Positions 27,785-35,082 of a stretch of 64,000 nucleotides of DNA are shown piece by piece (positions within the stretch are counted from its first letter, which is position 1; the number at the start of each line of letters is the position of its first letter). The notes below the pieces were generated by a model. That model saw only the letters and a program-made list of their open reading frames with translations, did no database searches and was not told the DNA's origin. Source of the DNA: DATJGR01 sp963780795 (GTDB lineage: Bacteria > Pseudomonadota > Gammaproteobacteria > Pseudomonadales > Azotimanducaceae); the NCBI GenBank assembly GCA_963780795.1, contig CAWADH010000013.1:62001-126000 (forward strand), in the 5' to 3' direction. Made by a program: the position numbers and the translations under genes.

Positions 27785-28396
27785 TCAGCTGTTGGGGAGC
27801 TGCGCGAGCACCTGCTCCGGCGGAATCCGAGGGCGGACGGTGAGCATTGTTTCGGACTCGCCCGCCTCGAACCGACGGATCAACTCGTCCGCATCGAACT
27901 TCACGCCGATCGGATTCGTCCCGAAGTCGCTGCTCTTGAACCATTCATTCACGGCATCGGGCGAATCGAACACGTCGATCTGCAGTTCCACCTGATTGCC
28001 GTCGGGGTCGCGGTAATAGAACGATAGATTCGGACCGTGGTTGATGCACCAGTACGGGGTGATGCCCTGGCCGCGCAGTCGTTTGAAGGTGGCCAGCAGA
28101 TCACCGAGCGACGCATAGGTGAATGCGCAATGGTCCATTGCCGCGGCGCGGCGATCCTGCGGCGTCGAATCCGGCATGCCGACGATGGCCACACGGTGGT
28201 GTTCGTCATCGAACGTCAGGAACGTGAGGAACGGATTCGCGAGGGACAATTCCGCTTCGAACACGGTGCGATACCACTGCACCATCGCTTCTTTCTGCGC
28301 TGTGCGAAACACGATGTGCGCGAACTTCACTGGTGCGATGCGGCCGCGCGCGGCCGCCGTTGCGGGAACAGCTTGGGCATTCGCTTGGACATTCAT
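27785..28396 (-). CDS. VOC-family extradiol dioxygenase-like protein
   Basis: A 203-residue vicinal-oxygen-chelate protein. Candidate metal ligands of the fold are His in VKFAHIVFRT (about residue 27), His in AMDHCAFTYASL (about 88) and Glu in GNQVELQIDVFD (about 139). Relatives include catechol 2,3-dioxygenase-type and biphenyl-diol dioxygenases and other glyoxalase-fold enzymes. It is divergent from a TetR regulator whose operon holds an aromatic flavin hydroxylase and an acylpyruvate-type hydrolase, so ring cleavage is the likely job, but the substrate is unknown. Confidence 0.75.
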   Translation of the reverse strand: MNVQANAQAVPATAAARGRIAPVKFAHIVFRTAQKEAMVQWYRTVFEAELSLANPFLTFLTFDDEHHRVAIVGMPDSTPQDRRAAAMDHCAFTYASLGDLLATFKRLRGQGITPYWCINHGPNLSFYYRDPDGNQVELQIDVFDSPDAVNEWFKSSDFGTNPIGVKFDADELIRRFEAGESETMLTVRPRIPPEQVLAQLPNS

Positions 28397-28418
28397 GGCG
28401 GGTCTCCGATGGATTTAC

Positions 28419-28463
28419 TTGACGAGTGGCAAAAAATATATAGGATATCTTGTCGTGTGGCAA
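28419..28463. promoter_or_regulatory. Divergent promoter with duplicated TetR-type operator
   Basis: Two copies of TTGNCGNGTGGCAA lie at 28419-28432 and 28450-28463 (12 of 14 identical, 31 bp apart), each with TTG...CAA dyad ends. Between them is an AT-rich core. Leftward, -35 TTGCCA and -10 TATATT have a 17-bp spacer; rightward, -35 TTGACG and -10 TAGGAT have a 16-bp spacer. Each operator covers one -35, so one repressor could close both promoters. Confidence 0.6.
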
Positions 28464-28485
28464 GTTTGATCGGAGGAAGCACAGG

Positions 28486-29124
28486 ATGTCCGCCAACCCC
28501 AGACGCGACCTGGTCCAGGATCGTGCCTTGGTCACGCGCGACAAACTGCTCGAAGCGGCCATCCGTACCTTTACTTCGGTCGGTTACGCCGCGGCATCCA
28601 CGCGGCAGATCGAGGCCGACGCCGGCGTGAAACGCGGCCTGATCACGTACCACTTCAAGACCAAGGACGTGCTGTGGAAGGCCGCGGCCGAATGGCTGTT
28701 CGCGACAGGTGCAGCGGAACTCGCGTCCGCCGAGCGGCATGCAGCCGCCGTGGATCCGCTTGCCCGCATGCGCTACTTCATTCGTGCCTACGTGCGCTTC
28801 TGTGCGCGCTTCCCGGAAGTCAACCGGCTGATGGTGCAGGAAGGCATGCGTAACGACTGGCGGCTCGACTGGCTGGTGGAACACGCGGTGCGGCCTTGGT
28901 ATCGGCGTGTAGAACAACTGTTCGAAGGGGCGCGCGCGCTCGGCATTGCGCCGCAGATGGAATTCGTCCACTTCTACTACATCCTCACCGGCGCCTCGGC
29001 TTTGCTGTTTTCGATGGCGCCGGAAGCCCGTCGGCTCGCCGGCATCGATCCCACCAGCGATGCGGTCATCGACGCACACGCAGAAGCGCTCGCTCAACTT
29101 CTTTTTCCCGGAGGCTCGAAATGA
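28486..29124 (+). CDS. TetR/AcrR-family transcriptional regulator
   Basis: A 212-residue TetR regulator. The N-terminal HTH reads RDKLLEAAIRTFTSVGYAAA, then STRQIEADAGVKRGLITYHF; the C-terminal ligand domain contains a VNRLMVQEGMRNDWRLDWLV stretch. The ATG at 28486 follows GGAGGAAGC; a longer frame from 28450 would run through the operator. Its stop overlaps the next start (ATGA), so it is co-transcribed with the hydrolase and hydroxylase genes. It is likely autoregulatory and represses the divergent VOC gene through the two operator copies. Confidence 0.88.
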   Translation: MSANPRRDLVQDRALVTRDKLLEAAIRTFTSVGYAAASTRQIEADAGVKRGLITYHFKTKDVLWKAAAEWLFATGAAELASAERHAAAVDPLARMRYFIRAYVRFCARFPEVNRLMVQEGMRNDWRLDWLVEHAVRPWYRRVEQLFEGARALGIAPQMEFVHFYYILTGASALLFSMAPEARRLAGIDPTSDAVIDAHAEALAQLLFPGGSK

Positions 29125-29996
29125 AGCTCGTCACGTTCACTGAATCCGATCGCACGCGTATCGGCGTCGTCGTCGGCGACGAGGTTGTCGACCTGTCGCA
29201 AACGGCACCTGACCTGCCTAGCGATATGAAGGGCTTTCTCGTCGCGGGCGACACCGCATGGGCCAAGGCGCGCGACGCGCAAGGATCGCGCCGCGGCCGT
29301 TTGCCGCTCGCGAACGTGCGGCTCGAAGCGCCGATCACCAATCCCGGCAAGGTACTCGCCATCGGTCTCAACTACGCCGACCACGTCGAAGAGAGTAAAC
29401 AGGCCACGCCGAAGCACCAGATCTGGTTCAACAAACAATGGAACTGCATCACTGGTCCGGGCAACGTCGACATTCCCGCGGTCGCGCCGCGCTTCATCGA
29501 CTACGAAGCGGAACTATGCCTGATCGTCGGTAAGCGCTGCCGCCACGTGCCGAAGGAACGCGCGGCCGAAGTCATCTTCGGTTACACGTGCGGCAACGAC
29601 GTGTCGGTTCGCGACTGGCAGCTGCGCACGCCGCAGTTCACGCTCGGCAAATCTTTCGCGACCCATGCACCGATCGGTCCGTGGATCGTGACGGCGGACG
29701 AGTTCGGCGATCCGCACGCGAAGACGATCGACTGTTTCGTGAACGGCGAACCCCGCCAGCATTCGAATACGCGCCACCTGATCTTCGACTGCTACGACCA
29801 GATCGCCGAATTGTCGTGTGCATTCCAACTCGATCCCGGCGACGTGATCTTCACCGGCACGCCCGGCGGCGTCGGCGGTGCGATGAAACCGCCGTGCTTC
29901 CTCGCGGCGGGCGATCGCGTGCGCGTCCAGATCGAAGGCATCGGCGCGCTCGACAACGTCATGGTTCCCGAAACGGCGGAGACCATCATCGAGTAG
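29121..29996 (+). CDS. Fumarylacetoacetate hydrolase-family protein
   Basis: A 291-residue FAH-fold enzyme. Signature features are VLAIGLNYADHVEES (about residue 80), the metal ligands in FIDYEAELCLIVGK (two Glu), GYTCGNDVSVRDWQ with the Asp ligand, and the C-terminal DVIFTGTPGGVGG. The family hydrolyses acylpyruvates or hydrates/decarboxylates oxo-dienoates in aromatic meta-cleavage pathways. It overlaps the TetR stop by ATGA and is followed 23 bp later by a flavin hydroxylase. Exact reaction uncertain among acylpyruvase, hydratase and decarboxylase. Confidence 0.88.
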   Translation: MKLVTFTESDRTRIGVVVGDEVVDLSQTAPDLPSDMKGFLVAGDTAWAKARDAQGSRRGRLPLANVRLEAPITNPGKVLAIGLNYADHVEESKQATPKHQIWFNKQWNCITGPGNVDIPAVAPRFIDYEAELCLIVGKRCRHVPKERAAEVIFGYTCGNDVSVRDWQLRTPQFTLGKSFATHAPIGPWIVTADEFGDPHAKTIDCFVNGEPRQHSNTRHLIFDCYDQIAELSCAFQLDPGDVIFTGTPGGVGGAMKPPCFLAAGDRVRVQIEGIGALDNVMVPETAETIIE

Positions 29997-30019
29997 ATTC
30001 AGAAATGGGGGACGGGGGA

Positions 30020-31549
30020 ATGTCGATGAGGTTCGATTGCATCGTAGTCGGTGCAGGGCCCACCGGCGCGGTACTGACGGCCCTGCTTGGCCGCGCAGGA
30101 CACAGCGTGTTGGTGCTCGAGCGGGACGCCGAGGTGTACCCACTGCCGCGCGCGGTGCACCTTGATCACGAAATCATGCGGGTGTTGCAGCAACTCGGCG
30201 TTATCGAACGTTTCGCGCCACATTCCAGCTACGTCGACGACTACATATTTCAGAACGGGGTGGGTGAAACGCTGCTGGAGGTTCGCGGCGGGGGCGAGCT
30301 CGCAAACTCCGGTTACCTTGCGAGCACGATGTTCGTGCAGCCCGAACTCGAAGCAATTCTGCGCACTGATCTTCTCGACATCCCCACCGTCGACGCGCGC
30401 TTCGGCGCGGCGGTGACGGATCTCGTCGCCAACGACGGCGTAAAGGTGAGATTCACCCACCTCGGTGTGACTCACGAGGCGAGCGCGCGATACGTCGTCG
30501 GCTGCGATGGAGCGTCGAGCTTTGTGCGCCGCACACTCGCGGTGCCCATGGACGACCTGGGCTTCGACGAGCCGTGGGTCGTCGTCGACACCCGGATGAA
30601 GCGCGACATCGGCCTTCCGGACCATACGGCCTACCAGTTCTGCGATCCGAGGCGGCCGACCACGTGCGTTCCGGCGGGCCCCGGCCGACGCCGCTGGGAA
30701 TTCATGCTGTTGCCGGACGAATCGCCCGAGACGCTGGGTCGCTGGGAGAGCGTCTGGCCATTGCTTGCACCGTGGGGCGGTAAGGATGCGCTGGAACCGG
30801 TGCGGCTTGCCGTCTACCGCTTTCATGCGTTGATCGCGCAGCGTTGGCGCGTTGGCCCCATCTTGCTGGCCGGCGACGCCGCGCATCAGACGCCGCCGTT
30901 CATGGGGCAGGGACTTTGCTCGGGCGTACGCGACGCGGTCAATCTCGCATGGAAACTCGACCGGGTGATCGGCAATCGCGCGCCCGACACGTTGCTTGAC
31001 TCGTACCAGACCGAGCGCGCCCCGCACATCCGACACGTCGTCGAAACGTCCGTTGCGATGGGACGCATCGTGTGCGAACTCGACGCTTCGAAAGCCGCGG
31101 CGCGCGATGCGTTCATGAAGGCAGCGCGTGCCTCGGGCGAACACAATCTCGGCACTCCGCGCGGCGGCCAGGTGGCACCGCTCAGCGAGGGATTGATCCG
31201 CGCGGACGACCCCGGCGCCGGGTGGTTGTTTCCGCAGCCGACGGGCCGTTGGAAGGGTGAGGAGGCTCGCATGGACGCTCTGTTCGGCTGCGGACTGCGG
31301 CTCGTAACCGATGCTGTGGCGATGCTTCCGGACGCCGCGACACTGGCCCGCGTCGGCGCCACGGCAATCGCGATCTGTCCGGGAGGTTTTGTCGAATCGG
31401 CCGCGCCGAGTGCCCGCGACTGGCTCGCCGAGCGTCACGTCCATGCTGCGCTGGTAAGACCCGATCACTACGTATTCGGAACTGCGACCGATCGCGACGG
31501 CGTCGCGCGATTGATCGACGAATTTGCCGCCGCGATCGGAATACGCTAG
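30020..31549 (+). CDS. FAD-dependent aromatic hydroxylase (MhpA-like)
   Basis: A 509-residue class A flavoprotein monooxygenase. The Rossmann dinucleotide motif CIVVGAGPTGAVLTALLGRA is at the N-terminus, YVVGCDGASSFVRRTL near residue 160 is the DG motif, and GPILLAGDAAHQTPPFMGQG near 282 is the GD motif. Relatives hydroxylate phenolic acids such as 3-(3-hydroxyphenyl)propionate or resorcinol-type rings with NAD(P)H and O2. The start at 30020 follows a G-rich site; Met codons at 30005 and 30026 are alternatives. With the FAH hydrolase and VOC enzyme it makes a compact ring-hydroxylation/cleavage module. Confidence 0.87.
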   Translation: MSMRFDCIVVGAGPTGAVLTALLGRAGHSVLVLERDAEVYPLPRAVHLDHEIMRVLQQLGVIERFAPHSSYVDDYIFQNGVGETLLEVRGGGELANSGYLASTMFVQPELEAILRTDLLDIPTVDARFGAAVTDLVANDGVKVRFTHLGVTHEASARYVVGCDGASSFVRRTLAVPMDDLGFDEPWVVVDTRMKRDIGLPDHTAYQFCDPRRPTTCVPAGPGRRRWEFMLLPDESPETLGRWESVWPLLAPWGGKDALEPVRLAVYRFHALIAQRWRVGPILLAGDAAHQTPPFMGQGLCSGVRDAVNLAWKLDRVIGNRAPDTLLDSYQTERAPHIRHVVETSVAMGRIVCELDASKAAARDAFMKAARASGEHNLGTPRGGQVAPLSEGLIRADDPGAGWLFPQPTGRWKGEEARMDALFGCGLRLVTDAVAMLPDAATLARVGATAIAICPGGFVESAAPSARDWLAERHVHAALVRPDHYVFGTATDRDGVARLIDEFAAAIGIR

Positions 31550-31585
31550 TCGCGCATCATCGCTCGCCCGCCACCAACAACCCGT

Positions 31586-32218
31586 TCAAGGCGCGCGCGC
31601 GCGGCTCGACCTCTTGTCGATTCTCTGTGCCGGGTTCGAGAGCAGCGCCTCGAACACTTCGGTGACTCGCCGGATGAAGATCTCTCGCTCGCGACCGACG
31701 AGTGGTTCGTCGCGGATCAGGCGTTCTACCAGGAAGCCGATGAAGGTCGCCGCGAATACGCGAGCGCGCACGTGCGCATCGTCACCGCCGAGCCATTCGC
31801 GGATCGGTTGCAGGAAGCGTTCCTGCACCGCGAGGTTCAGCATCGGTGCGGTGGTGGGCGACGTTGCCGCGCGCAGCAGGAACTGAAACCCGTGCGTGCG
31901 CTCCTCATCGTCGTGGGCGTCGCCGGCCATCATTTTCGCAACCTCGGCTGCGAACTTGCTGCGGTCCCAGGCACGCACGCGATCGGGATGGATAGAGGCT
32001 CTTAACGCCTCGGTGAAGAGCGCTTCCTTGCCGCCGAAATAGCGCTTGATCAGCGCTACGTCGACACCGGCTTCCGCGGCGATGTCGCGCAAGTTGGCGG
32101 TGTAGCCGAGTTGTGCGAACTGTCCCATCGCCGCCGCGAGGATCGCGGCTCGCGTTGCGGACGCATCGCGTCGTCGCGGTGCTGCGCGCTCGCGCAACCG
32201 ATTTGCGTCATTGGGCAT
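31586..32218 (-). CDS. TetR/AcrR-family regulator of the CYP153 operon
   Basis: A 210-residue TetR regulator whose HTH reads TRAAILAAAMGQFAQLGYTA, then LRDIAAEAGVDVALIKRYFG. The Met at 32218 gives an ordinary N-terminus; an upstream in-frame extension to 32293 overlaps the P450 gene. It is the third gene of a leftward ferredoxin-CYP153-tetR unit, 31 bp after the P450 stop. I infer it binds the perfect 22-bp palindrome in front of the ferredoxin gene and senses an alkane or fatty-acid-like ligand. Confidence 0.85.
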   Translation of the reverse strand: MPNDANRLRERAAPRRRDASATRAAILAAAMGQFAQLGYTANLRDIAAEAGVDVALIKRYFGGKEALFTEALRASIHPDRVRAWDRSKFAAEVAKMMAGDAHDDEERTHGFQFLLRAATSPTTAPMLNLAVQERFLQPIREWLGGDDAHVRARVFAATFIGFLVERLIRDEPLVGREREIFIRRVTEVFEALLSNPAQRIDKRSSRARAP

Positions 32219-32249
32219 CGCACCAATGTACGCGAGCGTTGCACGATTG

Positions 32250-33551
32250 TCAGGCACGCGCGGGAATGACCACCTGCATGCTCTCGTATCCATGCACGAA
32301 CGACGAGTACGTACGCACGGGCTCCTCGACCAGTTTGATCACTGGGAAGCGCTTCAGGATCTCTTCCCAGATGATCGTCAACTGCATCTCGGCGACGCGA
32401 TTGCCGACGCAGCGGTGCACGCCGAAACCGAACGACAAATGCTGGCGTGGTCGCGCGCGGTCGATGATGTAGGCATTCGGGTTTTCGATCGCGGTCTCGT
32501 CGCGGTTACCCGAGATGTACCACATGACGACGCGCTCGCCCTTTTTGATCGTCTTGCCGCCGATTTCGATGTCGCGCGTCGCGACGCGACTCATGTGTGC
32601 GAGCGGTGTTTGCCAACGGATCGTCTCCGACACCATCGGCGTTACCAGTGCCGGATCGGCACGCAGCTTGTCGTACTGTTCGGGGAACTTGTTGAGCGCG
32701 TAGATGCTGCCGGAGATCGTGTTTCGCGTCGTGTCGTTGCCACCGACGATCAAGAGCACCACCGTGCCGTGGTACTGCTCGCGCGACATGGCCCGGGTCT
32801 CGGGGTGGTGGATCAGCATCGAGATCAGGTCGGTGTTCGGTTCGGTTCGTTGGACTCGCTCGTTCCACAGGCCCTCGAAGGCCATGAAGCACTCCATGAT
32901 CGACTGGGTTTTGTGCTCCCAGCTCTTCACCGGTCCGTGACCTGGCTGGTTCATGAACATGTCGGACCAGTAGGTCAGCTTACGCCGGTCGTCGAACGGG
33001 AAGTCGAACAGGGTCGCGAGCGTCATCGCGGTCAGTTCTTTCGACACGAGGTCGACCCAATCGAACTGTTTGCCGATCGGCAACGAATCCAGGATCTGAC
33101 CGGCACGTTCACGCACCAGCGGCGCCATCTTCGCGACGTTGGGCGGTGCGACCGTCGGGCTGACGGCCTTGCGATGCACGCTATGCTCGGGTTCATCCAT
33201 CGTGATGAACCCCGCGCCGCCGCGCCGTCGCGGTTCCTGGCCCATCGCGAGCATCGCCTTGTCCTGCTCCTCCATGTCTTTGAGGTTCGCGAGGCCAATG
33301 CCCTCGGCCGAGGAGAAGCCGACATGATCGGTGTCGACGGCCATGATGTCTGCCCACCGCGTGATCGACCAATACGGGCCGAATTCGCTCTCGGGTGTGA
33401 AGTGCACGGGATCTTCGCGACGCAGCCGCTCGAAGATTGGCCAAAGAGTATCGGCCTTGAAGCGATCGACCTTCGCCGGATTCAATTCCGCGAGCGGGGT
33501 GTTGTAGGTTTCGACGATTGCATCCACCTCGGTCTTGACGACGGTATTCAT
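32250..33551 (-). CDS. Cytochrome P450, CYP153-like alkane/fatty acid omega-hydroxylase
   Basis: A 433-residue P450. The heme-binding loop LSFGFGVHRCVGNRVAE contains axial Cys381; the I-helix oxygen groove is VGGNDTTRN; the K-helix ExxR is SETIRWQTPLAHMSR. These and FGPYWSITRWADIMAVDTDH are diagnostic of CYP153 rather than generic P450s. CYP153 enzymes hydroxylate terminal carbons of medium-chain alkanes, alcohols and acids, taking electrons from a 2Fe-2S ferredoxin, which is encoded 12 bp upstream. No ferredoxin reductase is visible nearby, so it must come from elsewhere. A downstream acyl-CoA ligase (38.4 kb) could take the oxidised product. Confidence 0.92.
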   Translation of the reverse strand: MNTVVKTEVDAIVETYNTPLAELNPAKVDRFKADTLWPIFERLRREDPVHFTPESEFGPYWSITRWADIMAVDTDHVGFSSAEGIGLANLKDMEEQDKAMLAMGQEPRRRGGAGFITMDEPEHSVHRKAVSPTVAPPNVAKMAPLVRERAGQILDSLPIGKQFDWVDLVSKELTAMTLATLFDFPFDDRRKLTYWSDMFMNQPGHGPVKSWEHKTQSIMECFMAFEGLWNERVQRTEPNTDLISMLIHHPETRAMSREQYHGTVVLLIVGGNDTTRNTISGSIYALNKFPEQYDKLRADPALVTPMVSETIRWQTPLAHMSRVATRDIEIGGKTIKKGERVVMWYISGNRDETAIENPNAYIIDRARPRQHLSFGFGVHRCVGNRVAEMQLTIIWEEILKRFPVIKLVEEPVRTYSSFVHGYESMQVVIPARA

Positions 33552-33563
33552 GACGATGCTCCT

Positions 33564-33884
33564 TTAATGTTGGTGTGCGGGCGTTCGGACCACGAGTCCA
33601 ACCAACTGATCGGTGACTTTGATTTGGCAGGCGAGTCGACTGTTGGGCCCCGTCGAGTCCGCGAATTCCAGCATGGAAATCTCTGACGGCGTCCGACTGG
33701 CAACGAGCCCATCAGGCCCTTCGATCACGAACACGTGGCAGGTCGCGCAGGCGCATTCGCCCCCGCAGTCGGCGTCGATGCCCGGAATACCGTTCTTCAC
33801 AGCGCCTTCCATCACAGTCCAGCCTGCAGGAACCTCGACCGCGTGTTCGGTACCACTGTCTTCGATGTAGACGATCCTGGGCAT
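33564..33884 (-). CDS. 2Fe-2S ferredoxin, adrenodoxin/putidaredoxin type
   Basis: A 106-residue ferredoxin. Cluster ligands are Cys40, Cys46, Cys49 (DCGGECACATCHVF, CX5CX2C spacing) and Cys86 (SRLACQIKV), the adrenodoxin arrangement used by bacterial P450 partners. The start at 33884 follows a GAGGAAGG site; the frame extends to 34004 but crosses the palindromic operator. First gene of the unit; electron donor to the CYP153 enzyme next door. Confidence 0.93.
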   Translation of the reverse strand: MPRIVYIEDSGTEHAVEVPAGWTVMEGAVKNGIPGIDADCGGECACATCHVFVIEGPDGLVASRTPSEISMLEFADSTGPNSRLACQIKVTDQLVGLVVRTPAHQH

Positions 33885-33971
33885 GCCCTTCCTCGTTGCT
33901 GTACGCGTCGTCTGGTGCTCCGCCCATGCGATCTCACGAGAGACGGCCACAGCATCCGCTGGAGTGATTCG

Positions 33972-34004
33972 TATGTCAATACTCGTTGACATAGCGGTGT
34001 ACAA
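33972..34004 (-). promoter_or_regulatory. Palindromic operator over the ferredoxin-CYP153 promoter
   Basis: TATGTCAA (33972-33979) and TTGACATA (33986-33993) form a perfect 8+8 dyad with a 6-bp centre. Read leftward, -35 TTGTAC (34004-33999) and -10 TATTGA (33981-33976) are 17 bp apart, so the palindrome covers the -10 and most of the spacer. Size and symmetry fit a TetR-family operator, and the TetR gene is in the operon this promoter would drive. Confidence 0.65.
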
Positions 34005-34178
34005 CCGTCAGTTTTGAGCGGCACGAACTGCTCGACCACGCGGAGGAGGTACCGATGCAAGGACTCAGTCGTGCGCAGATGCCGTTCCATACGCAACTCT
34101 GGAGGAGCCGCTCATGTCAAACCCACTCTCGCATCTCCACGTTCTCTGCGCCGTTCCGGCATTCGTGATCATCGCCGA

Positions 34179-34571
34179 TTGACCGCTCTGATCGTGCCGA
34201 TCAGTTACCGCTACGATGTGTTCACGAATCGCTTGATGACTCGCTGCGAAGGTCGCGTCTCCCAACAGCAAGCGGTCGATCATTTTCGCCAGCTCGGACG
34301 CGATGCACGACTGCGACCTCATTGTGACGTTCTGCTCGACCTGAGGTTCCAAACCCGGCTGCCGACGTCTGAACAGATGGACGAAATCATGTCGATCGTC
34401 GAAGAAATGCACGAGTTGGTTCCGTTCGGACGCTGCGCGGTGATTGCCCCAGATGACCTCACCTACGGACTCGGGCGGATGTTCCAGGGGTTTGCATGGC
34501 CGATGTTCACCAGCATCCATGTGTTTCGAAACAACGCCGACGCGGGGACTTGGCTAAACGAGAAACCTTGA
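34179..34571 (+). CDS. STAS/SpoIIAA-like small protein
   Basis: About 130 residues: VPISYRYDVFTNRLMTRCEG, then QAVDHFRQLGRDARLRPHCD, VLLDLRFQTRLPTSEQMDEI and FGRCAVIAPDDLTYGLGRMF. The alternating strand/helix order and the LLDLR strand resemble the STAS-like (SpoIIAA/CRAL-TRIO-like) proteins of unknown role common in proteobacteria. The start is uncertain: TTG 34179 and GTG 34194 are both possible, and neither has a good ribosome site. The upstream 290 bp hold the CYP153 promoter. Confidence 0.55.
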   Translation: MTALIVPISYRYDVFTNRLMTRCEGRVSQQQAVDHFRQLGRDARLRPHCDVLLDLRFQTRLPTSEQMDEIMSIVEEMHELVPFGRCAVIAPDDLTYGLGRMFQGFAWPMFTSIHVFRNNADAGTWLNEKP

Positions 34572-34654
34572 ACGTTACTTGCGATTTTAATGGGTGAGCG
34601 CTTGGCGGAAGCGAGACCCCTGCGCAGCGTTCCGATCTCTAGTCGATAACGGAC

Positions 34655-34837
34655 TCATCCGTCGCGATACGATGCGTTCAAGTCAAGACCTTCAAGGCGT
34701 TCGTTCGAGAACCAACTGAAGACGGGGTGCGCGAGCGGCGCTGGCGTCGTGGCTCGGTGCGAGGTCGACCTCGTACGGCCCGGCCTGCTGATCGTTCTGA
34801 CCTTGGCGGCGTTCAGGCGGTTAACGAGTCGACTCAT
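34655..34837 (-). pseudogene. Remnant of a tyrosine integrase N-terminus beside tRNA-Sec
   Basis: The first about 20 residues, MSRLVNRLNAAKVRTISRPG, match the opening of P4-type tyrosine integrases (xxxLVNRLxAxKVxTxxxPGR). The conserved continuation (DGGGLYL-type strand) is replaced by unrelated sequence and a stop after 60 codons, so only a stub survives. Upstream lies a GGGGTACAT direct repeat of the kind found before such integrases. It lies 143 bp from the 3' end of tRNA-Sec, a known integration target. Confidence 0.5.
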
Positions 34838-34840
34838 GCG

Positions 34841-34861
34841 GGGGTACATTTAGGGGTACAT
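34841..34861. repeat. GGGGTACAT direct repeat before the integrase remnant
   Basis: GGGGTACAT at 34841-34849 and 34853-34861, a 12-bp period, immediately upstream of the integrase stub start. Such short repeats (gtacccc on the coding strand) are common integrase arm-type sites. Confidence 0.45.
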
Positions 34862-34904
34862 CATGAGCCGAGAATGTACAGGAACCACGCAGAGCGCACC
34901 AGAT

Positions 34905-34933
34905 CAATTCCACCAATGAATTCGTTGGAATTG
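34905..34933. repeat. Inverted repeat downstream of tRNA-Sec
   Basis: CAATTCCA (34905-34912) faces TGGAATTG (34926-34933), a perfect 8-bp dyad with a 13-nt loop, between the integrase stub and the tRNA 3' end. It may be a recombination site element or part of the tRNA transcript end; no T-run follows on the tRNA strand. Confidence 0.35.
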
Positions 34934-34979
34934 TGGGAGTGTGTCGGAAGTACTGAGAGCTTTCTGGACGCTGAATTTG

Positions 34980-35069
34980 CGGAAGAGGCAGGAGTCGAAC
35001 CCACCAGACGCGTTCACGCGTCTCGACGGCTTTGAAGGCCGCGCGCCCCGCCGGGGACGATGCTCTTCC
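34980..35069 (-). tRNA. selC: tRNA-Sec (UCA anticodon)
   Basis: Read leftward from 35069 the sequence begins GGAAGAGC and ends CTCTTCC plus discriminator G, without encoded CCA. The anticodon loop is CTTCAAA, anticodon UCA, on a CGGC/GCCG stem. The D arm is an extended CCCC/GGGG stem. The long variable arm is a perfect 7-bp stem AGACGCG/CGCGTCT with a TGAA loop, and the T loop is TTCGACT. These are the features of bacterial selenocysteine tRNA. The eighth acceptor position appears as C opposite C rather than a pair. The gene is 13 bp after the selB stop, in the same orientation. Confidence 0.93.
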
Positions 35070-35082
35070 GCCGCGAAATATA

